The position numbers and the translations under genes were made by a program. A model generated the notes under the pieces. The model did no database searches and was not told where the DNA came from. It saw nothing but the letters and a program-made list of their open reading frames with translations. From NCBI RefSeq assembly GCF_003605755.1, contig NZ_RAHJ01000020.1, positions 1-64,000 on the forward strand: DNA of 64,000 bases, read 5' to 3'. This DNA comes from Tsuneonella suprasediminis (GTDB lineage Bacteria > Pseudomonadota > Alphaproteobacteria > Sphingomonadales > Sphingomonadaceae). Positions 33,022 through 40,585 of this stretch are shown here, piece by piece (the stretch's first letter is position 1; each line of letters opens with the position of its first letter).

Positions 33022-33564
33022 TTACTCCACCCGTTCGCCCCAGGTATTGCCTGCCGGCCAGTATCGGCACACCAGAAAGTCGTTCTGCCCTCCCCGCGCG
33101 ACAGCGCAGCCGACCTCGTGCGTGCCGGGCCACACGACTTGCGTATAATGCGCGACATCGGCCCAGTTGCCGGTGCGCGATACGTTGGGGAATTTGCCGG
33201 GCCGGAACTGAGCGCGCTCGGCATTGAAAGCGCCGATCATCGTTTCGGGGCTGTAGTATCCGGCATAGCCCATCCACAGGTTCTCGCCCGCCCCACCCCG
33301 CTGCTGCGGCGATGCGTGGTACATCCGGCCATCGCGCGCCAGTTGCCGCGCCCACACCTGCGCCTCGCCCGCCAGTTTCTGCGACCAGTTGAGCGGTGCA
33401 CGGCCGATCCGTTCGCGTTCCGCATTGTGCGATGCCAGCAGGCGCGCGGCAAAGGCGTTGACCGCGCCCTGCGAATGCGCGACCTGCGGCAACACCGCGA
33501 TTGCAGCAGTGGCGGCAAACGCTGCCGTGCCCGCTATGACTGTGGCGACCCGTCCGTTCCTCAT
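33022..33564 (-). CDS. Secreted CAP-domain (SCP/PR-1) protein
   Basis: A 180-residue protein with a signal peptide (MRNGRVATVIAGTAAFAATAAIAVLPQVAHSQ) and one CAP domain. It opens LLASHNAERERIGRAPLNWSQKLAGEAQVWA and has GENLWMGYAG and the hallmark HYTQVVWPGTHEVGCAVARG with a late Cys. The conserved His and Glu residues of the CAP cavity are in place. Role in bacteria is poorly known: envelope or extracellular binding. The ATG at 33562-33564 starts the signal peptide, and the frame upstream is antisense to hemW. Confidence 0.88.
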   Translation of the reverse strand: MRNGRVATVIAGTAAFAATAAIAVLPQVAHSQGAVNAFAARLLASHNAERERIGRAPLNWSQKLAGEAQVWARQLARDGRMYHASPQQRGGAGENLWMGYAGYYSPETMIGAFNAERAQFRPGKFPNVSRTGNWADVAHYTQVVWPGTHEVGCAVARGGQNDFLVCRYWPAGNTWGERVE

Positions 33565-33624
33565 AGTATGGTATAATGCATTCAACCGCTTAACCGATTC
33601 TGAAGGGTAGCTGCGAAAGCTCAC

Positions 33625-34776
33625 ATGGCCCAAGCGCTCTATATCCACTGGCCATTTTGCCTGAAGAAATGCCCGTATTGCGACTTCAACAGCCATGTGC
33701 GCGACGGAGTCGACATCGCGTTGTGGCAAGATGCCCTGCTGGCCGACATGCGGCACGAGGCGGCGCTGGCCGGGGGGGAGCCGCTGGCGTCGATCTTCTT
33801 CGGTGGTGGCACGCCCAGCCTGATGCCGCCTGCACTCGTTGCCACTTTGCTGGCCGAAGCGGAGCGGTTGTGGGGTTTTGCCGAGGGGATCGAAATTACG
33901 CTGGAAGCGAACCCCTCTTCGGTGGAGGCGGATCGCTTTGCCGGGCTGACCGCTGCCGGGGTCAACCGCGTCTCACTCGGCCTGCAATCGCTCGACGATG
34001 CCGCGCTGCGATTTCTCGGGCGGCTACACAATGCCAGCGAAGGGCTGGCCGCGCTGGCCACCGCGCAAGCGTGCTTCTCGCGGATCAACGCCGATTTCAT
34101 CTACGCCCGCCCCGGCCAGACCGCCGATGGCTGGCGCCACGAACTGGAAGCGGCGCTGGCGCTGGGCACCGACCACCTCTCGCTGTACCAGCTCACCATC
34201 GAACCCGGCACCCGCTTCGCCACCGATGTGCGGCGCGGCGAATTTGTGCCGCTGGATGACGATCCGGCCGCCGATCTGTTCGCTTTGACCCGTGAACTGA
34301 CAAAGCAGGCGGGCTTACCTGCATACGAGGTATCCAATCACGCGCGCTGTCAGTCGGAAAGTCGGCATAACCTGACGTATTGGCGGTATCACGACTACTC
34401 AGGGATCGGACCCGGCGCACATGGCAGGCGCAATGGCGTGGCCACCGTGCGCCATAAGAAGCCGGAAAACTGGCTGGCCGAAATCGCCAGATCGGGCCAC
34501 GGCATCGGCGAACAGCGCATTCTGGGCCAGCGCGAACAGGCCAGCGAAGCGCTGCTGATGGGCCTGCGCCTGACAGAAGGTATTGATCTGGCGGATATCT
34601 CTGCGCGCTTTGCCCTGCCGCCTGCCGATCTGATCGATCATGATCGGGTGGACTTTTATCGCGGGCTCGATCTGGTCTGGCAGCGCGATACCCGGATCGG
34701 CGTAACCGAAGCGGGGATGCCGCTGCTCGATGCCTTGCTGGGCGAACTGGTACACGAAGAACTGGTTACGACGTGA
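33625..34776 (+). CDS. hemW: Radical SAM haem chaperone HemW
   Basis: A 383-residue HemN-like protein that binds haem and an iron-sulfur cluster. The radical SAM motif is in HWPFCLKKCPYCDFNSH with Cys12, Cys16 and Cys19. GGGTPSLM and NRVSLGLQSLDDAALRFLGR follow, then LYQLTIEPGT. It lacks the extra N-terminal features of coproporphyrinogen dehydrogenase HemN. Position 33625 is the first ATG giving the family start MAQALYIHWPF. xerC overlaps its end by 4 nt. In many alphaproteobacteria hemW follows rdgB; here a CAP gene and repeats intervene. Confidence 0.93.
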   Translation: MAQALYIHWPFCLKKCPYCDFNSHVRDGVDIALWQDALLADMRHEAALAGGEPLASIFFGGGTPSLMPPALVATLLAEAERLWGFAEGIEITLEANPSSVEADRFAGLTAAGVNRVSLGLQSLDDAALRFLGRLHNASEGLAALATAQACFSRINADFIYARPGQTADGWRHELEAALALGTDHLSLYQLTIEPGTRFATDVRRGEFVPLDDDPAADLFALTRELTKQAGLPAYEVSNHARCQSESRHNLTYWRYHDYSGIGPGAHGRRNGVATVRHKKPENWLAEIARSGHGIGEQRILGQREQASEALLMGLRLTEGIDLADISARFALPPADLIDHDRVDFYRGLDLVWQRDTRIGVTEAGMPLLDALLGELVHEELVTT

Positions 34777-35666
34777 GCAAGGCGGACCTTCTCGAAGCGT
34801 GGCAAAACCATCTGGCGGACGGGCGGCGGCGCTCTCCGCATACCGTGCGGGCCTATCTGGCGGCGGCCAATCGCCTGCTCGAAGCGACTGGAATCGTTGA
34901 TTTCGCCAGCGTTGCCGCACTGGAGGGGCCGGACTTGCGTCGCCAGCTCGCTGCGCGGCGGGCGGACGGATTATCCAACGCATCCACCGCCCGCGAACTG
35001 TCGGCGCTGAAAGGGTTTGTCGCCTTCGCCCGCACCCAGATCGGGCGCGACGGCGCCCCGCCCCGGCTGCGCGGCCCGCGCCTCAAGAAAGGCCTGCCGC
35101 GCCCGATAACCCCTGACGATATAAGCAATATTGCCGACCTGATCGAGGGCGATGCCAGCGAAGCATGGATCGGATCGCGCGACCGCGCGGTGCTCTACCT
35201 GATGTACGGCGCAGGCCTGCGTATTGCCGAGGCACTGTCGCTGAAAGGCAGCGACCTGCCCCCCGGCGAAACGCTGCAAGTCACGGGCAAAGGGGGAAAA
35301 CAGCGGATCGTGCCGCTGCTGCCCATCGTGCGCGCGGCGATCACCGACTATGCCGCCAAATGCCCCTACCCGCTTGATAGCGACGGACCATTGTTCCGCG
35401 GGGCCAAGGGCGGCGCGCTGGGGCAAGGCATGGTGCAGAAGGCAATGGCCCGCGCCCGCGTCGTGCTGGGCCTGCCGTCAACCGCGACACCGCACGCGCT
35501 AAGGCACAGTTTCGCAACGCATTTGCTGGGCGCCGGGGCCGATCTCAGAAGCTTGCAGGAACTGCTCGGCCACGCCAGTCTGGGTTCGACGCAGATCTAT
35601 ACCAAAGTCGATGCGGCGACCCTGCTCGACACCTACCGCAACGCCCACCCGCGCGAGAAGGGCTAG
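34773..35666 (+). CDS. xerC: Tyrosine recombinase XerC
   Basis: A 297-residue site-specific recombinase that resolves chromosome dimers at dif together with XerD. The N-terminal SAM-like domain covers 1-100. Catalytic residues are Arg150 (GAGLRIAEALSL), Lys173 (TGKGGKQR), His241 and Arg244 (PHALRHSFATH), His267 (LGHASLGSTQ) and Tyr276 (IYTKV). The start is GTG at 34773 inside the hemW stop (GTGA). It is full length, unlike the integrase remnant at the window start. Confidence 0.92.
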   Translation: MSKADLLEAWQNHLADGRRRSPHTVRAYLAAANRLLEATGIVDFASVAALEGPDLRRQLAARRADGLSNASTARELSALKGFVAFARTQIGRDGAPPRLRGPRLKKGLPRPITPDDISNIADLIEGDASEAWIGSRDRAVLYLMYGAGLRIAEALSLKGSDLPPGETLQVTGKGGKQRIVPLLPIVRAAITDYAAKCPYPLDSDGPLFRGAKGGALGQGMVQKAMARARVVLGLPSTATPHALRHSFATHLLGAGADLRSLQELLGHASLGSTQIYTKVDAATLLDTYRNAHPREKG

Positions 35667-35688
35667 GCTCAGGCCTCAACGACGCGTT

Positions 35689-36452
35689 CGTCATTGCGAA
35701 CGCAGTGAAGCAATCCACCATCCCACGCTTCCGACCATCGCAACGGTTGTGGCAGAGGCAGACCTCCGTCCATGGATTGCCACGTCGCCTAACGGCTCCT
35801 CGCAATGACGAGTTATGAGGGATACGCACAGCGGCGGCGAACACCGCCCCCAAATCAAACCCACTTTGTGCCTTCGCGCCTTCGTGTGAACCAAACACTC
35901 CATCGCAACGGTTGCAGCAGAGGCAGACCTCCGCCCATAGATTGCCACGTCGCCTGACGGTTCCTCGCAATGACGAATTATGAGGGTTACACATGGCGAC
36001 GAGGAACACCGCCCCCAAAAAGCCATCGCGTCTTCGTTTCTTCGTGTGAACCAAACACGCCTTCACCCAAAAACCGCCCATCGCAACGGTTGTGGCAGCG
36101 GAAGGCCTTGCTCCATGGATTGCCACGTCGCCTAACGGCTCCTCGCAATGACGAAGAGAGATACAGCAAGGCCCCGCTTCTTCACTATTCCCATCAGCGC
36201 GCTTGTGTTGAGCAAGCATCCACGGCGTTACACCGACACCCACACCAAACCCCTCCGTGCCTTAGTGCCTTCGTGTGAACCAAACACACCATCGCAACGG
36301 TCGCGGCAGAGGCAGGCCTCCGCTCATGGATTGCCACGTCGCCGAACGGCTCCTCGCAATGACGAGTTATGAGGGACAAGCACAGCGGCGGCGAACACCG
36401 CCCCGCAAATCAAACCCACTTTGTGCCTTCGCGTCTTCGCGTGAACCAGGCT
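35689..36452. repeat. Composite tandem array of two repeat types
   Basis: The whole 794-bp gap 35667-36460 is repeat with no gene. It starts with one full CGTCATTGCGA element (35689-35811). Three units follow, each made of a CCATCGCAACGG half-element ending GATTGCCACGTCGCC...CTCGCAATGACGA, with GTGCCTTCGCG-type sequences ending TTCGTGTGAACCA between them. The CCACGTCGC motif recurs four times, at spacings of about 165, 178 and 211 bp. The last GTGCCTTCGCGTCTTCGCG unit ends near 36452, just before the dedA stop. Confidence 0.85.
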
Positions 36453-36460
36453 GCCGCCCA

Positions 36461-37066
36461 CTACCGCAAGTGGCGCGGTTTCCATGTGATAACGCGATAT
36501 CCATACCAGATCAGCGACACCACGACCAAACCGGCGATCACCCATTGCGCCACGCTTTCATATTGCCCGATTACGCCCGCCAGCCATGTCCCGCCCCAGA
36601 TCAGCAGCGTGTTCCAGATCGCCGCGCCAACGAAGGTAAAGGTCAGAAAACGCCACACATTCATCCGCGCCAGCCCGGCGGGGAGCGAAATCATCGTGCG
36701 CAGGAACGGGCTGAACCGACAGGCGAACACCACCCATTGCCCATGCTTGCGAAAGAACGCGATGGCGCGATCGATATCCTCCCACTCGACCGTCAGCCAG
36801 CGGCCCCAGCGGGCGATGAAGGGTTCGAGCCGGTTCCTGCCCCACTTCTCCCCCACCCAGAACCACGCATAGTTGCCCAGTGTCGAACCGACAGTGCCCC
36901 AGAACAGCAGCGGCCAGAAGTCCATCTGTCCGCGAGCGACCAGCACGCCGCCGATCCCCATGATGACTTCGGAGGGAACCGGCGGAATGACGTTTTCGAG
37001 CACCATCAGGAAGAAGATGCCCCAATATCCGCCCAGCCGGATCGCTTCGATGATCAGATCATGCAT
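36461..37066 (-). CDS. DedA family membrane protein
   Basis: A 201-residue inner-membrane protein with the DedA/VTT pattern: GIFFLMVLENVIPPVPSEVIM (re-entrant acidic-proline motif), GSTLGNYAWFWVGEKWGR, and CRFSPFLRTMISLPAGLARMN with the conserved Arg after a Gly/Phe run. Members take part in envelope homeostasis and undecaprenyl-phosphate or phospholipid flipping. The gene stands alone between a repeat array and gshB. Confidence 0.92.
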   Translation of the reverse strand: MHDLIIEAIRLGGYWGIFFLMVLENVIPPVPSEVIMGIGGVLVARGQMDFWPLLFWGTVGSTLGNYAWFWVGEKWGRNRLEPFIARWGRWLTVEWEDIDRAIAFFRKHGQWVVFACRFSPFLRTMISLPAGLARMNVWRFLTFTFVGAAIWNTLLIWGGTWLAGVIGQYESVAQWVIAGLVVVSLIWYGYRVITWKPRHLR

Positions 37067-37143
37067 GGTCGGGCAACGCGCGGCTCACGATGAAGTTCTC
37101 TGAAATTCTCCCGGCGGCGACCTGTCCGCCGTTTGAAAGCGGA

Positions 37144-38100
37144 TCAGGCCAGACGCGCTTCGATCGCGTCCCAGATCATGCCGGGGGTGTCTGTGCCGTT
37201 GTAACGGTCGATAGCGACGATCCCGGTCGGGCTGGTCACGTTGATTTCAGTCAGCCACTGCCCGCCAATCACATCGATACCCACGAAGATCAGGCCCAGT
37301 TCTTTCAGGCGCGGGCCCATTTCGGCGCAGATTTCCTCCTCGCGCGGGGTCAGCGTGGTCGCTTCGGCGCTGCCGCCGACAGCCAGATTGGAACGGAACT
37401 CCCCTTCCCCCGGCTTGCGGTTGATCGCCCCGGCCACTTCGCCATCGACCAGCACGATCCGCTTATCGCCCTGCGCGACTTCGGGCAGGAACGGTTGCAC
37501 CATGTGCGGTTCGGGCCAGGTCTGGTTGAACACTTCGAACAGCGCCGACAGGTTATCTCCGTCGGCCGGAACGCGGAAGATCGCCTTGCCGCCATTGCCG
37601 TGGATCGGTTTGACCACCACCGCGCCATGTTCGCGCTGGAACCGGCGCACTTCGTCCACCGAGCGGGTGACCAGCGTCGGCGGCATAAAGTGCCGGTAAT
37701 CGAGCACCATCACCTTTTCCGGCGCATTGCGGACGGAAACGGGATTGTTCACCACCAGCGTTTCCCCCTCGATCCGTTCGAGCATATGGGTGGCGGTGAT
37801 ATAGCCCATGTGGAACGGCGGATCCTGCCGCATCAGCACGACATCGATATCGCGACCGAGGTCGATCCGCTGCGTTTCGCCCTTGGTGAAGTGGTCGCCT
37901 TCCACCCGCTGCACTGTCACCGGGTTGGCATGGGCGATCAGGCGGTCGTCGGCATCGAGGGTCAGCGATCCCACGTCGTAGTGATACAGGCTCGCCCCGC
38001 GCTGTTGTGCGCTGAGCATCAGAGCGAAGCTCGAATCGCCGGCGATGTTGATCGTGTCGAGCGGGTCCATCTGAACCGCAACGCGCAGGGGCATTGGCAT
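37144..38100 (-). CDS. gshB: Glutathione synthetase
   Basis: A 318-residue ATP-grasp enzyme joining gamma-glutamylcysteine and glycine. It starts MPLRVAVQMDPLDTINIAGDSSFALMLSAQ by residues 3-32 and contains DVVLMRQDPPFHMGYITATHMLE. The ATP-grasp blocks are VVVKPIHGNGGKAIFRV and FVGIDVIGGQWLTEINVTSPTG. Glutathione is relevant to the glutathione peroxidase gene at 60.5 kb. Confidence 0.96.
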   Translation of the reverse strand: MPMPLRVAVQMDPLDTINIAGDSSFALMLSAQQRGASLYHYDVGSLTLDADDRLIAHANPVTVQRVEGDHFTKGETQRIDLGRDIDVVLMRQDPPFHMGYITATHMLERIEGETLVVNNPVSVRNAPEKVMVLDYRHFMPPTLVTRSVDEVRRFQREHGAVVVKPIHGNGGKAIFRVPADGDNLSALFEVFNQTWPEPHMVQPFLPEVAQGDKRIVLVDGEVAGAINRKPGEGEFRSNLAVGGSAEATTLTPREEEICAEMGPRLKELGLIFVGIDVIGGQWLTEINVTSPTGIVAIDRYNGTDTPGMIWDAIEARLA

Positions 38101-38118
38101 TTCCTTCGTTTCGGGCCT

Positions 38119-38469
38119 TTACGGCATCCAGGCATTGACGATGTGGTCCGGCAGGCGGCCCGGCGCAAGGAGGATCACGTCAATCCGCGTATCTTCCCCT
38201 TCGCGCACATATTCGTGCGCCACGGCTTCAGTCGCCGCCGCTACCCGGCGCAGGCGACGGGCATCGATGGCATAGGCCAGCTCTTCCGCCCGGTTGCGCC
38301 ACTTCACCTCTATGAACGCAACAGTGCCGAAACGGCGGGCGATCAGGTCGATTTCGCCCACCGGCGTCTTGCGGCGGCGGTCGAGGATCGTCCACCCTTT
38401 GGCCATCAGGTACAGTTCGGCCCGGCGTTCGCCCCGCCTGCCATCGCGCTCCGCCCGCTGGCGTTTCAC
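38119..38469 (-). CDS. YraN/UPF0102 family protein
   Basis: A 116-residue nuclease-like protein with the UPF0102 pattern: GRRGERRAELYLMAKGWTILDRR, then VGEIDLIARRFGTVAFIEVKWR (the E-IDL...F-EVK active-site core of the restriction-endonuclease-like fold). The start is taken as the GTG at 38467-38469 overlapping the rsmI stop (GTGA), because homology begins at about that point; the frame further upstream is antisense-like. rsmI-yraN next to an lpoA-like gene reproduces a widely conserved cluster. Confidence 0.85.
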   Translation of the reverse strand: MKRQRAERDGRRGERRAELYLMAKGWTILDRRRKTPVGEIDLIARRFGTVAFIEVKWRNRAEELAYAIDARRLRRVAAATEAVAHEYVREGEDTRIDVILLAPGRLPDHIVNAWMP

Positions 38470-39311
38470 TGCCCCTTCAGCTCCATCGCCCGCGCGTAGA
38501 GCGTCTTGCGATCGATCCCCGTTTCCTTCGCGACGAAGGCAGCGGCCTGCGATGTTTTCATCGTTTCGAGCGCTTCGCGCAACATGCTCTCGGCATCGTC
38601 CTTGCTGACAGCCACCTCTTCCGGCGGAGCGATCATCAGGACGATTTCCCCTTTGGGCGGATGCGCCTCGTAATGCTCCAGCAGTTCGGCGGCGGCGGCG
38701 GTGCGGCATTCTTCGTGCAGCTTGGTCAGCTCTCGCGCCACCGATATCATGCGCCCCGGCAGAACTTCGGCAATCGCCGCCAGCGATCTGGTCAGGCGCG
38801 GCCCGGTTTCGTAAAACAGCAGCGTGGCATCGACTTGCGCCAGAGAAGCCAGCGTATCGCCGCGCGCCTTGTCTTTCGATGGCAGGAAACCGGCGAACAG
38901 AAACCGGTCGTTCGGCAGGCCCGACAGCGTCAGCCCGACAATCGCCGCACAGGGACCGGGCAGCGAAGTGACCGCGACCCCCGAATCGCGCGCATCGCGC
39001 ACCAGCCGGTAACCCGGATCGGAAATCAGCGGCGTGCCCGCATCGCTGACCAGTGCGATCGCCTGCGTCCGCGCCGCTTCCACGATACGCGCGCGATCCC
39101 GCTCGCTGGCATGATCGTCATACCGCCACAGCGGCTTGGCCGATCCGATATGTTTCATCAGCTTGCCGGTGACGCGCGTATCCTCGCACGCTACGGCATC
39201 GCAGCCTTTCAACACCTCGGCTGCGCGCAAAGTCACGTCACCGAGATTGCCAATCGGGGTCGCGACTATATAGAGGCCGGGAGAGAGAGGTTTGGTGGAG
39301 TGGTGGGACAC
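38466..39311 (-). CDS. rsmI: 16S rRNA (cytidine(1402)-2'-O)-methyltransferase RsmI
   Basis: A 281-residue SAM-dependent tetrapyrrole-methylase-fold enzyme. GLYIVATPIGNLGDVTLRAAEVLKGCD is the family start. CEDTRVTGKLMKHIG follows, then ALVSDAGTPLISDPGYRLV and the SAM-binding SLPGPCAAIVGLTLSGLP, and VARELTKLHEECRTA. It modifies C1402 in the ribosomal decoding centre. It is divergent from the lpoA-like gene, with 40 bp between starts, and coupled to yraN by a 4-nt overlap. Confidence 0.95.
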   Translation of the reverse strand: MSHHSTKPLSPGLYIVATPIGNLGDVTLRAAEVLKGCDAVACEDTRVTGKLMKHIGSAKPLWRYDDHASERDRARIVEAARTQAIALVSDAGTPLISDPGYRLVRDARDSGVAVTSLPGPCAAIVGLTLSGLPNDRFLFAGFLPSKDKARGDTLASLAQVDATLLFYETGPRLTRSLAAIAEVLPGRMISVARELTKLHEECRTAAAAELLEHYEAHPPKGEIVLMIAPPEEVAVSKDDAESMLREALETMKTSQAAAFVAKETGIDRKTLYARAMELKGQ

Positions 39312-39351
39312 AACTCGGCCTCATGGACCAGATACGCGGGGAGCGGCAAGC

Positions 39352-40518
39352 ATGAACGGATGGAAAATGAATCGGCGCAAGCTGATGGTGGCAGGCTCTG
39401 CCCTGTTGTTGGCAGGTTGTAAGGTCATTCCCGGCGGTGGACCGAACACCACCGGCCCCACCCCGACTCCGACCCCCGAACCCAGCGCGACCACGTTGCC
39501 CAGCGACGATGCCCGCCACCGTGTTGCCTTGCTGGTGCCGACGACGGGGACCAATGGCGATGTGGGCCTGTCCATCGCCAATGCCACTACGATGGCGCTG
39601 CTCGATACCAATGCATCGAACCTGCGAATCACCACATACGATACCGCCACCGATGCGCGCAGCGCGGCAGCCAGGGCGATTGCCGACGGCAACAGCGTGA
39701 TCCTCGGCCCGCTGATGGCCGACAATGTGCCGCAGGTTCTGGCCGAAGCGCGGCGGGCGGATGTCCCGCTGATCAGTTTTTCGAACGACAGCGCGATTGC
39801 CGGGCCGGACGTGTTCGTGATGGGCATCGCGCCAGGCCAGTCGATTGAACGTTCGGTGAAATTCGCCCGCGACCGCGGGGCCAGCCGTTTCGCTGCCATC
39901 ATCCCCGATGGCGATTACGGGCAAAGAGCCGCTGCCGCCCTGTCCAGCGCGGTGGCCGGTAGTGGCGGGACAATGGTCGCTTCCGAAACATATGCGCGCG
40001 GCAATACGTCCATCGTCAGCGCGGCCACACGCCTGCAATCGCGGGGCGGGTTCGATACCGTCCTGATCGCGGACGGTCCCCGGCTTGCGGCGCAGGCAGC
40101 GGGCGTGCTCCGTCCGCGCGGCACCGGCACCACGCAATTGCTGGGCACGGAACTGTGGAGCGGCGATTCCACCGTCACACGGGCAGCGGCGCTGCGCGGG
40201 GCGATGTTCTCCGCTGTATCGGACAGCCGATTCAAACGTTTTGCGGATAGCTACAACACCCGTTTCGGCAAACAGCCTTACCGCATCTCGACTCTCGGTT
40301 ACGATGCCGTGCTGCTGACGCTGCGGGTCGCGCGCGACTGGAAACCGGGCAGGAAATTCCCGATTTCGACTTTGCGCAGCCCCGACGGCTTCCTCGGTCT
40401 GGACGGGGTATTCCGCTTCAATCGCAACAACGTGGCCGAACGCGCGATGGAAGTGCGGCAGGTGCAGGATGGCAAAGTCGTCATCATATCCCCTGCCCCC
40501 GGCAAGTTCGGCGGCTGA
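39352..40518 (+). CDS. LpoA-like penicillin-binding protein activator, lipoprotein
   Basis: A 388-residue periplasmic lipoprotein: signal ending LLLAGCKVIPGG (lipobox Cys), a Thr/Pro linker (TTGPTPTPTPEPS), then a type-1 periplasmic-binding-like fold. The fold begins HRVALLVPTTGTNGDVGLSIANATTMAL and includes GPLMADNVPQVLAEARRADVPLISFSND and DGDYGQRAAAAL. In enterobacteria LpoA activates PBP1A; here the relationship is inferred from fold and from location next to rsmI-yraN. The ATG at 39352 has GGGAGCGG upstream; ATG 39367 is an alternative. parE follows after 67 bp. Confidence 0.88.
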   Translation: MNGWKMNRRKLMVAGSALLLAGCKVIPGGGPNTTGPTPTPTPEPSATTLPSDDARHRVALLVPTTGTNGDVGLSIANATTMALLDTNASNLRITTYDTATDARSAAARAIADGNSVILGPLMADNVPQVLAEARRADVPLISFSNDSAIAGPDVFVMGIAPGQSIERSVKFARDRGASRFAAIIPDGDYGQRAAAALSSAVAGSGGTMVASETYARGNTSIVSAATRLQSRGGFDTVLIADGPRLAAQAAGVLRPRGTGTTQLLGTELWSGDSTVTRAAALRGAMFSAVSDSRFKRFADSYNTRFGKQPYRISTLGYDAVLLTLRVARDWKPGRKFPISTLRSPDGFLGLDGVFRFNRNNVAERAMEVRQVQDGKVVIISPAPGKFGG

Positions 40519-40585
40519 CGATAACTCCCCCCGAACGCCACGTGCCGCTTGAAGGGTCACGAATCCGAAGCCTATAGCTGGCGGC

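Noticed and set aside
35689-36452. Possible CRISPR array
   Set aside because: Units are 165-211 bp apart with alternating repeat types and palindromic cores; no constant 28-37 bp repeat with unique spacers and no cas genes.
37090-38499. 469-residue plus-strand frame opposite gshB
   Set aside because: GC shadow; gshB and yraN on the minus strand have full motifs.
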